Part shown: positions 51,591 to 63,145 of the stretch, piece after piece
How positions within the stretch are numbered: position 1 is the first letter of the stretch
Layout: each line of letters starts with the position of its first letter
The notes under the pieces: model-generated
Told to the model about the DNA's origin: nothing
The model's database searches: none
Seen by the model: the letters and a program-made list of their open reading frames with translations, nothing else
Made by a program: the position numbers and the translations under genes
Assembly (NCBI GenBank): GCA_009767595.1
Contig: VSDK01024180.1
Location: forward strand, 174,930 to 238,929
Source of the DNA: Symbiodinium kawagutii
Lineage: Eukaryota; Sar; Dinophyceae; Suessiales; Symbiodiniaceae
DNA length: 64,000 bases
Reading direction: 5' to 3'

Positions 51591-51742
51591 GTCGCTTCGC
51601 GGCGCTGACGAAGGACCTGGGCGCGCCCTCGCTGCCGTCGGGCCACCTGCTCTTCGTGGGGCTGAGCGATCCACGGCACGTCTTCGAAGCGGTGCTGCAG
51701 GGCCCGGCGGTGACGTGGCACTGCGTGGTGAACGAGACTTGG
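51591..51742 (+). CDS. Unassigned exon between two family F elements
   Basis: After TGGCTGAG the frame reads RFAALTKDLGAPSLPSGHLL, FVGLSDPRHVFEAVLQGPAV and TWHCVVNETW. It is clearly coding in character. Two copies of family F flank it within 25 bp on each side. The family is unknown. Confidence 0.55.
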
Positions 51743-51756
51743 CCAACTGATAGCTG

Positions 51757-51900
51757 GTTAATGGTAACCCAGGATGAAGCTAAACCCCTGGTTGATTAAC
51801 TATAGGGGGGTTTCCATTTTAATGGAAAACCAGTCGGCTTTTAGGGGATACCCCCTATGATCATCAACCAGGGGTTTATTAATCCTGGGTAGCCATTAAT
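51757..51900 (+). mobile_element. Family F long-TIR element, right of an exon
   Basis: TGGTAACCCAGGATGAAGC left arm, TAATCCTGGGTAGCCATTAA right arm; the core is in the opposite orientation to the 51436 copy. Confidence 0.82.
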
Positions 51901-52019
51901 GGTTAATGATAGGGGATAAGGGATTTGATTTCACATGTGTAGCCATGATGGTTTATTACTGCAAATGGCTATGGGTCGATAATAGCTATAGTTAATGGCT
52001 AATGATAGGGGATGATAGC

Positions 52020-52360
52020 CAAGAATTATAGGTTCCAACCATATGGCTATGGGTCAATATTAACCAACCAAAAAAGGCTGGTTAATAATTGGTTAGAAAT
52101 AGGGGATAACAATGGTTCAGAATGGTTTATCATATTGCTGTAGGTCAAATTAACCAACCGAGAATAGTTGATTAATGGTTGATGATAGCGTATAAGTATG
52201 TATAAGTAACAATAGTAGGGGATATACCAGCTATACATGGCTATAGGTCAATATGAACCAACCCAACTCATGGATGATAAGTTCACCAACAACCTATCGG
52301 GAAAACAATGGCTAATGATAGGGGAACCAGGGGGACTAAGGGTTTCGACCCACAGCCAGT
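52020..52360 (+). mobile_element. Family B elements, one truncated and one full
   Basis: GGCTATGGGTCAATATTAACC at 52045 opens a truncated copy. A full one runs from GGCTATAGGTCAATATGAACC (52230) to GTTTCGACCCACAGCCA (52358) with GGCTAATGATAGGGGAACC inside. Confidence 0.75.
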
Positions 52361-52570
52361 TTCCCACATCTTGCCGTAGTTTGCCGGACAGCTGCTGCGA
52401 TGAGGTTGTTCAACTCATTCGTTTTTTGGGCACTGCCGAAAAATATTGCTAAGCCCCCAGCAAGAATGGCATACAGAAACCAGCCAGACCCTGCAGGACT
52501 GAATGAACCACCGCTTAAATTTATGGGATGTGCCCTCCCAAGTCCAGATAAACACCGAGCCGTGTAACTA

Positions 52571-52671
52571 CTGGTTGGTTGTTTCAAGCTTTTAATATTT
52601 TCCCAAGTAACTATGAACAATAATTGGTTGGTTGACTAATATTTTTCATAGGGGTTGAAACCGCCAACCAG
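52571..52671 (+). mobile_element. Family C TIR element, full copy
   Basis: CTGGTTGGTTGTTTCAAGC left, GGTTGAAACCGCCAACCAG right, core TTTTCCCAAGTAACTATG. Confidence 0.82.
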
Positions 52672-53369
52672 ATACCATGGGTTCCGACCTGGTCGTTGAT
52701 GCTTGTGGAATGCTCGTAACTGATTGTAGTTTCACAAGGAAGTGAACTTTTGGTGAGCAACCTTCGCCAACATACGCCGATGTCACATCACATGTCAAAG
52801 GAACATCACCATTCCCAGCATCGAGCAATATAAACGATACAATCCACTAATAACCACTACTAATAGTGGTTGAGCAATAGTGGTCATGGTAACCACCAAC
52901 AACCAACATGCCAGGTTAGATGACCAGAGACTTCTGAATTTGTTGCTTCAGGATCTCAATGCTACGACCTGCGCGCGAAATGCCTTGATCCTGCAGTTGC
53001 TGCTGGATAAGACATTGGCCTCCTTAAGTCGGCGCATTTGGACGATTTTCACCCTTTGGTGACTTGCAGAAAGTGCGGAAAGTGTGTGCAGGTTTATCCC
53101 TTGGAGTGTCTCGGTGTTGGTATGCGTTGGTCCAGTGTCCAGGTCCGACATATGTGTATGTATATAATATAAAGAGATATATATATATATTTATTTATGT
53201 TTTTTTCTGTTTGATAATTGTGGTCTTTCATCTACATGAAGATATGTAATACATTTATCTACAGTACTTGCTCTTTCCGATATACATTTATCGGAATATT
53301 TGCTGTATATGCTTGGTGCCTACCTGTCTATTTGTCTATCCATCTATCAAGTCTCATCCACGCTCAGTG

Positions 53370-53510
53370 TTCCCTGCCACACCTCAACCACGACCATCCA
53401 CGCCCAGTGTTCCCTGCCGGACCTCAACCACGACCATCCACGCCCTATGCCAGATAGAATGCCAAAAGCTATGCCAGATAGAATGTCAAAAGCTGTGCCA
53501 GATAGACCGG
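53370..53510 (+). repeat. 43-bp and 24-bp tandem duplications
   Basis: CAGTGTTCCCTGCC followed by CCTCAACCACGACCATCCACG occurs twice. ATGCCAGATAGAATG plus CAAAAGCT then repeats. Confidence 0.8.
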
Positions 53511-53652
53511 TGTCAGATTTACATGTGATGGCGGGGATCACACGAAGTAAAGCAATTATCTATCTATCGTGTTTCTTTTTTTCGTTGTATCTAAGTATAT
53601 TATGATTTCTGTTTGTCTTACCTCCCTTTTTAAGCGGTTTTATGATTCAACG

Positions 53653-53748
53653 GTGTGTCCATCCATCCATCCATCCATCCATCCATCCATCCATCCATCC
53701 ATCCATCCATCCATCCATCCATCCATCCATCCATCCATCCATCCATCC
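53653..53748 (+). repeat. (ATCC)n microsatellite
   Basis: About 24 perfect CATC/ATCC tetranucleotide units. The HPSI repeat frame is an artefact. Confidence 0.95.
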
Positions 53749-54276
53749 ATGGCCACATATCGAACCAACCCTCCGGGAGTCTTCTCCCATGTCCTCTACA
53801 GAGTAGTGCCAGTGAGGAACATAGGTTATTGGCAGTTTAGGCTGGGTACATAATATCGCATTTGCACGCACGCATGTGTGCATGCAAATCACACCAGTTC
53901 AAGCAACGATGGCAAATGATGATTAAATGACGACAAATCAAAATTAAATGATGTTCATGATGGTCAATGATGGCTAATGATGGTTCATGAATTATTTGAT
54001 AAATTGTTGGTCCATCAGACAGCTCAGACGATTAATCGAATGGTTACTGATGGTTAATTATTGGGGTTAATTAATGGCGAATTCCTCATTAATCAAGCGG
54101 TGAATCATGTGGTCAATTATATATGATTGATGATGGTTTCGCACTAGATCAGCAGCGTACGTTGCAACACGTACACATTCGCTGGACTCACTGACAAGGA
54201 ACTGACAAAGTACCCTGCCGCCTGTCTTGCTGACAACAGCCAGCCTTAGTGATAAACCACAGCTGCCTATTCATTA

Positions 54277-54295
54277 AGCACCAATTTGGCTCAAG
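54277..54295 (+). other. Relic of dinoflagellate spliced leader before the BTB gene
   Basis: AGCACCAATTTGGCTCAAG matches the leader 3' part AGCCATTTTGGCTCAAG with one inserted base and one change. The last 11 bases are identical. It lies 72 nt before the start ATG. Confidence 0.82.
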
Positions 54296-54367
54296 CTCTG
54301 CTCAGCAGGGCTGAAGTCCTTGTACTCGGAGATTTTGGATAAGTAGAGAGGGCAGTCAGTTGTTCGA

Positions 54368-55390
54368 ATGAACGATGGTTACCTTGATCTCTTTTGGGCG
54401 TTGCTGGCGATGGGCGAGATCGAAGAGATAAAGAGCACTATCCCGGAAAACTTTGACTGGCAAGTGCTCCACCCGACGAGAAAAACCACGATTCTTGTGG
54501 AAACAATAATGCATGGTAGTAGCATGTCCGAGAGTTTGGAGTCGGATGCAAAACTGTTGGACAATATCGAGTGGCTCGTCAAACGTGGCGCCAGTTTTAC
54601 GCAGATATGTCGTTCCATAAATGGGAAAGGTTGGTCGAAGTGGAAACTCAACAATCCAGATGTAAAACTCACCGTCCCTTATGGTGTACATTCATGCGTT
54701 TCCTACATCCAGGCCTGGATCAAAGAATTCAAGGACAAAAAGGAGTGGCAAAGTCAGCAAAAATTATTTGAAAAATGCTTAGTGAGAATTGCAAGAGCAT
54801 CGTCCAAGAAGCAAACTAGACCTAGGCCGTCTGTGGATGATGGCATAGTTGAGATCTGGGAGAAGTACTTGCATGACACAGGTTCCCATGACTTGACCAT
54901 CGAAACTGCTGATGGGCAAGTGACTGCTCACAGTGGTATGCTCCAGGCCGCATCCCCAGTAGTCCAGGCCATGTTGGCATCGCCCATGAGAGAAGGCAAG
55001 AGTCAACGAATCCAATTGAAAGACACCAGTCGCAGTGCAGTCACGCTCTTCTTGGAAGCCCTTTACACTTGTTCCTCGCAGGGTGATCCGGACTACCAGA
55101 CTGCGCTGTCAGCATTGGATTTGGCTCACCGTTGGCAGGTGGAAGTTGTTGTAGCGATCCTTGCAGACCTTCTTCAAAGCATGATCACAGAAGAAAGTTT
55201 CCCCGCAATTGCAGAGCATGCAGCCCTGAAGCACCAGGACAAGCTAAAACAAGCATGTCGCAAATTTGGATCTGAATGTGCTGCGATCCAAGCCAAGATC
55301 AAAAGGGGCCAGTTCCCCAAAGTTGTCCAGGACATCTTCGAGGTTGTCGAGACATCCAACCCCCAGCCATTGAAGAAACGTAAGCTGTAG
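54368..55390 (+). CDS. BTB/POZ-domain protein (340 aa), intronless
   Basis: The start is the first ATG after the spliced-leader relic. Residues about 1-165 are helical and include LLDNIEWLVKRGASFTQIC, like the end of an ankyrin-type repeat. Residues about 172-275 form a BTB/POZ fold: HDLTIETADGQVTAHSGMLQ, then SPVVQAMLAS, a LKDTSRSAVTLFLEALYT strand-helix and LDLAHRWQVE. A helical BACK-like stretch follows (ESFPAIAEHAALKHQDKL), and the end KKRKL is a possible nuclear signal. BTB proteins dimerise and often act as adaptors for Cullin-3 ubiquitin ligases; that role is inferred from the family. The single exon plus leader relic point to a retrogene. Confidence 0.88.
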   Translation: MNDGYLDLFWALLAMGEIEEIKSTIPENFDWQVLHPTRKTTILVETIMHGSSMSESLESDAKLLDNIEWLVKRGASFTQICRSINGKGWSKWKLNNPDVKLTVPYGVHSCVSYIQAWIKEFKDKKEWQSQQKLFEKCLVRIARASSKKQTRPRPSVDDGIVEIWEKYLHDTGSHDLTIETADGQVTAHSGMLQAASPVVQAMLASPMREGKSQRIQLKDTSRSAVTLFLEALYTCSSQGDPDYQTALSALDLAHRWQVEVVVAILADLLQSMITEESFPAIAEHAALKHQDKLKQACRKFGSECAAIQAKIKRGQFPKVVQDIFEVVETSNPQPLKKRKL

Positions 55391-55667
55391 TTGTGACCGG
55401 TCACTCCGATCAACACGCCAAAAAGGCTCGTGCGAGAAGTGGAGAAAACAATAAGCATCAACAAATCAATATTTACTAACCATCGACTGCACATAAAGAG
55501 CGAACCATGATGGTCAACCATCAATTTTCACCCAGAACTCACCATCAACTTAACCATCAATAAACCAAATGAACCCACAACTTGCCATCAACTCAACCAT
55601 CAATCAACCATCAATTGACCACTAAAACCATCCTAAGTTAACCATATCAATAAAAAGCCACAACTAA

Positions 55668-58600
55668 CTCAACCATCGTAACTCAACCATCCTAACTCAA
55701 CCATCCTAACTCAACCATCCTAACTTAAGCATCCTAACTCAACCATCCTAACTTAAGCATCCTAACTCAACCATCCTAACTTAAGCATCCTAACTCAACC
55801 ATCCTAACTTAACCATCCTAACTCAACCATCCTAACTTAAGCATCCTAACTCAACCATCCTAACTTAAGCATCCTAACTCAACCATCCTAACTTAAGCAT
55901 CCTAACTCAACCATCCTAACTTAAGCATCCTAACTCAACCATCCTAACTTAAGCATCCTAACTCAACCATCCTAACTTAACCATCCTAACTCAACCATCC
56001 TAACTTAAGCATCCTAACTCAACCATCCTAACTTAAGCATCCTAACTCAACCATCCTAACTTAACCATCCTAACTCAACCATCCTAACTTAAGCATCCTA
56101 ACTCAACCATCCTAACTTAAGCATCCTAACTCAACCATCCTAACTTAAGCATCCTAACTCAACCATCCTAACTTAAGCATCCTAACTCAACCATCCTAAC
56201 TTAAGCATCCTAACTCAACCATCCTAACTTAACCATCCTAACTCAACCATCCTAACTTAAGCATCCTAACTCAACCATCCTAACTTAAGCATCCTAACTC
56301 AACCATCCTAACTTAACCATCCTAACTCAACCATCCTAACTTAAGCATCCTAACTCAACCATCCTAACTTAAGCATCCTAACTCAACCATCCTAACTTAA
56401 GCATCCTAACTCAACCATCCTAACTTAAGCATCCTAACTCAACCATCCTAACTTAAGCATCCTAACTCAACCATCCTAACTTAACCATCCTAACTCAACC
56501 ATCCTAACTTAAGCATCCTAACTCAACCATCCTAACTTAAGCATCCTAACTCAACCATCCTAACTTAACCATCCTAACTCAACCATCCTAACTTAAGCAT
56601 CCTAACTCAACCATCCTAACTTAAGCATCCTAACTCAACCATCCTAACTTAAGCATCCTAACTCAACCATCCTAACTTAAGCATCCTAACTCAACCATCC
56701 TAACTTAAGCATCCTAACTCAACCATCCTAACTTAACCATCCTAACTCAACCATCCTAACTTAAGCATCCTAACTCAACCATCCTAACTTAAGCATCCTA
56801 ACTCAACCATCCTAACTTAACCATCCTAACTCAACCATCCTAACTTAAGCATCCTAACTCAACCATCCTAACTTAAGCATCCTAACTCAACCATCCTAAC
56901 TTAAGCATCCTAACTCAACCATCCTAACTTAAGCATCCTAACTCAACCATCCTAACTTAAGCATCCTAACTCAACCATCCTAACTTAACCATCCTAACTC
57001 AACCATCCTAACTTAAGCATCCTAACTCAACCATCCTAACTTAAGCATCCTAACTCAACCATCCTAACTTAACCATCCTAACTCAACCATCCTAACTTAA
57101 GCATCCTAACTCAACCATCCTAACTTAAGCATCCTAACTCAACCATCCTAACTTAAGCATCCTAACTCAACCATCCTAACTTAAGCATCCTAACTCAACC
57201 ATCCTAACTTAAGCATCCTAACTCAACCATCCTAACTTAACCATCCTAACTCAACCATCCTAACTTAAGCATCCTAACTCAACCATCCTAACTTAAGCAT
57301 CCTAACTCAACCATCCTAACTTAACCATCCTAACTCAACCATCCTAACTTAAGCATCCTAACTCAACCATCCTAACTTAAGCATCCTAACTCAACCATCC
57401 TAACTTAAGCATCCTAACTCAACCATCCTAACTTAAGCATCCTAACTCAACCATCCTAACTTAAGCATCCTAACTCAACCATCCTAACTTAACCATCCTA
57501 ACTCAACCATCCTAACTTAAGCATCCTAACTCAACCATCCTAACTTAAGCATCCTAACTCAACCATCCTAACTTAACCATCCTAACTCAACCATCCTAAC
57601 TTAAGCATCCTAACTCAACCATCCTAACTTAAGCATCCTAACTCAACCATCCTAACTTAAGCATCCTAACTCAACCATCCTAACTTAAGCATCCTAACTC
57701 AACCATCCTAACTTAAGCATCCTAACTCAACCATCCTAACTTAACCATCCTAACTCAACCATCCTAACTTAAGCATCCTAACTCAACCATCCTAACTTAA
57801 GCATCCTAACTCAACCATCCTAACTTAACCATCCTAACTCAACCATCCTAACTTAAGCATCCTAACTCAACCATCCTAACTTAAGCATCCTAACTCAACC
57901 ATCCTAACTTAAGCATCCTAACTCAACCATCCTAACTTAAGCATCCTAACTCAACCATCCTAACTTAAGCATCCTAACTCAACCATCCTAACTTAACCAT
58001 CCTAACTCAACCATCCTAACTTAAGCATCCTAACTCAACCATCCTAACTTAAGCATCCTAACTCAACCATCCTAACTTAACCATCCTAACTCAACCATCC
58101 TAACTTAAGCATCCTAACTCAACCATCCTAACTTAAGCATCCTAACTCAACCATCCTAACTTAAGCATCCTAACTCAACCATCCTAACTTAAGCATCCTA
58201 ACTCAACCATCCTAACTTAAGCATCCTAACTCAACCATCCTAACTTAACCATCCTAACTCAACCATCCTAACTTAAGCATCCTAACTCAACCATCCTAAC
58301 TTAAGCATCCTAACTCAACCATCCTAACTTAACCATCCTAACTCAACCATCCTAACTTAAGCATCCTAACTCAACCATCCTAACTTAAGCATCCTAACTC
58401 AACCATCCTAACTTAAGCATCCTAACTCAACCATCCTAACTTAAGCATCCTAACTCAACCATCCTAACTTAAGCATCCTAACTCAACCATCCTAACTTAA
58501 CCATCCTAACTCAACCATCCTAACTTAAGCATCCTAACTCAACCATCCTAACTTAAGCATCCTAACTCAACCATCCTAACTTAACCATCCTAACTCAACC

Positions 58601-58858
58601 ATCCTAACTTAAGCATCCTAACTCAACCATCCTAACTTAAGCATCCTAACTCAACCATCCTAACTTAAGCATCCTAACTCAACCATCCTAACTTAAGCAT
58701 CCTAACTCAACCATCCTAACTTAAGCATCCTAACTCAACCATCCTAACTTAACCATCCTAACTCAACCATCCTAACTTAAGCATCCTAACTCAACCATCC
58801 TAACTTAAGCATCCTAACTCAACCATCCTAACTTAACCATCCTAACTCAACCATCCTA
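55668..58858 (+). repeat. Three-tier satellite: 14-bp monomer, 28-bp dimer, 252-bp higher-order unit
   Basis: The monomers are CATCCTAACTCAAC (a), CATCCTAACTTAAG (b) and CATCCTAACTTAAC (c). Monomer a alternates strictly with b or c, giving 28-bp dimers. The ac dimers fall at alternating distances of 84 and 168 bp (for example near 55975, 56059, 56227, 56311, 56479, 56563), so nine dimers in the order ac-ab-ab-ac-ab-ab-ab-ab-ab form a 252-bp unit. At every point I checked the phase is kept to the last ac at about 58831, about 12 units in all. Confidence 0.95.
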
Positions 58859-59310
58859 GTGGGGGAAGGTGAGTCGGTTGGTTGAGGCTAAGGTGAAGCT
58901 GGGTTGGATGGTTGATGGTTGCTTGAGGGGAAGGTTGGTGCTAAGCTGATTGAGTGGGTGTTGGTGAAGGTTCGTGGGGGTTGGTGAAGGTGGGTTGGCT
59001 GGTTGTTGGTTGATTGGTTGATGAAGGGTTGGTTGAGGGTAAGGTCTTGGCTCAGGTTGATGAAGTTAAGATTTGTTCAGGTTGGTTTGTTAAGGATAAT
59101 TGGTAGATGACGGTTGATTGAGGTTCATGAAGATTGCTGGCTAAGATTGCTTGATTAAGCGTGTTTGGTTGAGGTTGAGGCTAAGTTTGATGAAGGTCGG
59201 TTAAGGGTGAAGAAGTTGATATAGGTTGAAAACTGGTTGCTTGGTTTTTTGCTTGCTTAAGGTTGATGAAGGTTGCTTGCTTAATTAAGGTAAATGTTGG
59301 CCAGTGATAG
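58859..59310 (+). repeat. G/T-rich GGTTGA-type degenerate repeat
   Basis: Right after the C/A-rich satellite the strand switches to GGTTGGTTGAGG, GGTTGATGAAGG and GCTTGATTAAG words. No gene is seen. Confidence 0.7.
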
Positions 59311-59835
59311 TCAGGATGGTCACCTGCGGTCCCGGTCATGAGGAAGAGGCTGGATTTGGGAACCCCCGGTCCCAGTACCATTGGGCAATGGTAGAGCATG
59401 GGCTGAAGGCTTAGTGCCGTTGTGAATTGTCAGGTTTATCATCGCTGTTTGGTAATCAGCCATTATGATTGACCATCCGAAGCCATCCAGGCTAAGAATA
59501 GATTGAAAAAAATCAGAGTGATTATTTGACTATCTTAAATGAACCTTAGAAACGCCTATGATCATTAAACCATCATGATTAACCATCAGCCATCATTGAT
59601 CAGCTCATGAACTTCATCAATCATCCTCAACCAGCTCCCAATCCTCATCAACCAGCTCATTACCCATCACTATTAACCATCATCAACTATCAGCAGCTTC
59701 AACCAGTTGCCTCAGCCACCTATTCACCAGCTCATTCCATTAACCATCCTCAGCAACCATCATAAATGACCATAATCAACCACAACTACCCCTGGATTAT
59801 CCATGGATTCACCAGCTACCCATCCTTCCAACCAG

Positions 59836-59985
59836 CTTGGCTATCCCTTGCGGCCACCCCGATGCTCAGGCGCCGTCCCCGGCTCCGTCGGTTACGAAAC
59901 CAGCGAACTGCACGAAGTTCTCGCGAAGGCGCCTTCGCTGCCAACAGAGATCCTGGCGGAGTCTCCTGGTGGCGAGGTGAAGAGT
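59836..59985 (+). CDS. Unassigned exon
   Basis: After CAACCAG the frame reads LGYPLRPPRCSGAVPGSVGY, ETSELHEVLAKAPSLPTEIL and AESPGGE. The acceptor and GC content are good; the family is not recognised. Confidence 0.45.
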
Positions 59986-60257
59986 GGTGTGGTGATCGCA
60001 AATCTGATCATGACTGGCTGGTGGTTGTGAGGGAGCGAAGGAGCCATGGGTTTTCATAAAGCCCTTTGAAGGAGGACCTAAGGAGCTACAAGAAGTGGTG
60101 AAACCAGATGGTAGATGACAATAGTGGGAATAATAGGGAAAAATAATCAGAACAATAGGGAATAGTAGGGAGTAATAGAGAATAGGAATAGGGAATGAAG
60201 CATACAGTATTCCGAAGAATGAATCAAAGAATCTCTTGCCCCAGGCCTCAGGCCCCT

Positions 60258-60334
60258 ACAAGGTGGGCCCCCAACCACTTATAAGCTGGTGTGGGGGTTA
60301 TAACCCAACTTTTAACTACTGGGGCCCACCTGGT
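60258..60334 (+). mobile_element. Family A element (short form)
   Basis: ACAAGGTGGGCCCCCAACC left, CTGGGGCCCACCTGGT right, only 77 bp. Confidence 0.75.
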
Positions 60335-60457
60335 AAGGGGTTACAATAGTGAAAAATAGGGAATGACAAGCAACAATATCATGTCAAGGTGGTTTGAACC
60401 ATGCTGAAGGGGCAATAATAGGGCATAATAAGCAACACACTTATGGTTAAACAGCTA

Positions 60458-60559
60458 CTGGTTGGTGGTTTGATTGACGTTTTGCCTATTTTCCCGAGTA
60501 ATCATTCGCAAATGGTTGGTTGACTGATATTTGCCATAGGGGTTGAAACCACCAACTAG
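60458..60559 (+). mobile_element. Family C TIR element, full copy
   Basis: CTGGTTGGTGGTTTGATTG left, GGTTGAAACCACCAACTAG right, core TTTTCCCGAGTAATCATTC. Confidence 0.82.
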
Positions 60560-61258
60560 ATTGATTAGGATGGTGAACTGTGATAACCAGGGTAGCATTT
60601 GTGATATCTTAGTTATCCTAGTTATCAACCACCACAGTTAGTTGATGTTCACACGGCTGATGTGAATAGAGATCCGACATGTCCTCATAAGGTATAACCG
60701 CAATAGTGATCACGAGCTATCTGAGTTAATCGCTACTGATGACTGGAATTGGTGGAGGTTTATTGTTGCTTGATGGTTATTCATCGTGCTTTATCATAAG
60801 GACGATGCTTAATAAGCAACGCGTCGTGGTTCCTTGATGTTACTTGGATGTGCACCCCGGTTTGTACCTCCTAACATTCACCATGGTTAATCATAGTTAT
60901 AGGGGCTAGTTCAGCTATGAAATAGGGCTGGTTACCATGCTTATATTCTACTTCTTAGCCCGGCTCCAAGTAGGACGGTGAATGGTGAAGCGCTTCACAG
61001 TAGATCAGTAGTGGCTCATGGTTGGTTCTGCGTGCTGGGTGGTTGGTGATTGATGGTGGGTACCGTGTGGTGAACTCACCTGGCAACGGAAAATCACAAT
61101 TTTTTGAAGGGTGACCCTGGGAAATCAGGTACAAAAGGTGGAGCTTCCATTGCCAGGTTAGGGACTTCCAGAGGGTTACTTCCGATCTCATTGGCAAATT
61201 TCACCGGCTGTCAAGTGCGAAAATGCGAAACAGTTATTGATGGTGAATGGTTGATGAT

Positions 61259-61376
61259 TACAAGGTGATTTTTAAGCCACTAAACCACAGTTATCTCGAC
61301 CAAAGCTGGTAGTTACCCTGGTTACGTTCACAAACTTGGTTAACGTTCGGACACGTTTGGGGGCCCCACCTTGTAG
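61259..61376 (+). mobile_element. Family A element, left arm eroded
   Basis: ACAAGGTGATTTTTAAGCC left, TTTGGGGGCCCCACCTTGT right, core AGCTGGTAGTTACCCTGG. Confidence 0.7.
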
Positions 61377-61646
61377 TGAAGTCCAACGAACTAAGCTAAA
61401 ACCCTGGTCGCCACCTTGACGCGGAGACAAGGCGACTTGCCACGGCTTTTTCCCATGAAGATGGGAACGATGACAGGTTACTGATGATGGTGGACGATAG
61501 TAGTTCATGATGGTTGATGAAAATGATAAATAACAACAACATGAGTGAAACGACTGGTGATGTTTATTTTCGGTTGGGATGCACGTCCTGATGGCTTCGA
61601 AGATTTCCTCAGCTGATCTCAGGAGCAGCTGGTTGATTGGTAGCAG

Positions 61647-61840
61647 CTGGATGCCCAACGTGACCCTGCGGCTGGCGGAAGCGCGTCTGCAGTACAACCT
61701 GCACAGCGGGGGGCCTCCGGTGGAGGATGGCTGGAGCCTGGCCAGCGATGGCGTGCTGCTGTGGCCCGATGATGATGGGTTGGATCCTGAAGGCTTGGCC
61801 AGCCGAGAGAGCTACCTAGGTGCGGCCGGCGGTTCCGCGC
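61647..61840 (+). CDS. Unassigned exon
   Basis: After GTAGCAG the frame reads WMPNVTLRLAEARLQYNLHS, GGPPVEDGWSLASDGVLLWP and DDDGLDPEGLASRESYLG. It is the longest coding-like island in the right part of the window. The family is unknown. Confidence 0.55.
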
Positions 61841-62389
61841 TGCGGGTTGGAAGTTGAGAGCTGGGTGGACTTCATAGCTGGGTGAACTCAGCTGGATGTT
61901 GATGACTGGGCAGATGAGTTGCTGAAGTTTTGGGGGACTCCTCTTGCAGGGGCACCTGGGGCCCCAGCAGGTTGGTTTCTTTGTGGAGGATCTCACTGGG
62001 GACAAAAATCCAGACGACCTCTACTGTTGATTGTGCCAGGGCGTGCCAACCCATGCCTACCAATCATCACCTAGGATACTTCTGATGATGCCTCCGCTGG
62101 TTGCACCTACTACCCCGTTCCCCTGCAATCATCTATAATCAATATTGATAGTTTTACTGTTGCACTGCTGGCTATGATAATTGTTTGTTGTTGCATGTTT
62201 GTACCTTTTGTGCTTTTGGTTTTGTTTGTGCCTATTGTTATTCGCTCTATCCCTTTTTTGTTGGTCGTTCCTACCCTTAGTTATAACCTCATAGCATCTC
62301 ACAGGCATTATTCATTCTATCAGCAATACTTTTAAGTCATACCCCTGCCATCCATTCCCCAGCTCTTGGGGATACCTATGGACCAGATG

Positions 62390-62940
62390 ATGTCTAATTT
62401 ATGCACAACTGACCACCAATTCATTACCAGTTAACCATCAATTAACAAGTTTTAATCATCCATGAACCACTTCGAACCACTATTAAACATCGATTAGCCA
62501 CAATGAACCACCTTTAACCACTAATCACCCACCAATTGGCCATCAATTCACCACTATAAACCACTACAAACCATCAGTTCGCCATCAATTGACCATCATT
62601 TAACCATCAACCAACCATCAATTCACCATCAATTAGCCATCAATCACCCATCCATTCACCATCAATCAACCATCAACTAACCATCAATCAACCATCAATT
62701 CACCATCAATCAACCATCAATTCACCATCAATCAACCATCAACCAACCATCAATCAACCATCAATTCACCATCAATCAACCATCAATTCACCATCAATCA
62801 ACCATCAACTAACCATCAATCAACCATCAATCACCATCAATCAACCATCAATTCACCATCAATCAACCATCAACTAACCATCAATCAACCATCAATTCAC
62901 CATCAATCAACCATCAATTCACCATCAACTAACCATCCAT
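62390..62940 (+). repeat. CCATCAATCAA / CCATCAATTCA degenerate tandem array
   Basis: Units of 10-11 bp (ACCATCAATCA, ACCATCAATTC, ACCATCAACTA) repeat for about 550 bp without stable order. It looks like a less regular relative of the satellite at 55.7 kb. Confidence 0.85.
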
Positions 62941-63013
62941 TCACCCCCAAAACAGCCATCCCCCAGCACTCCACCTTTCATGTCGTCGCTTCCCCCGATG
63001 TCGTCGCTGGCAG

Positions 63014-63145
63014 GTGCCTGGTCTCGGCTCCTGCCGCGTTTCGCTACCACCTTGGCGGAGCTGGCGCGGCTGGACGAGCGCCTCACGCTGGACTGGTGCT
63101 GCCAAGCGGGCGACTGCCTGGCACTGCGCCTGGAAGAGACTCGTC
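63014..63145 (+). CDS. Unassigned exon
   Basis: After GCTGGCAG the frame reads AWSRLLPRFATTLAELARLD, ERLTLDWCCQAGDCLALRLE and ETRPG. An in-frame MSSLPPMSSLA precedes it, so this could also be a gene start. No family is recognised. Confidence 0.5.

Noticed and set aside
53569..53853. HPSI-repeat open frame that looks like a structural protein
   Set aside because: It is a plain ATCC tetranucleotide repeat.
55668..58858. Possible telomere or CRISPR array
   Set aside because: The CCTAAC words recall telomeric CCCTAA, but the 14/28/252-bp structure is not a telomere; there are no unique spacers as in CRISPR.
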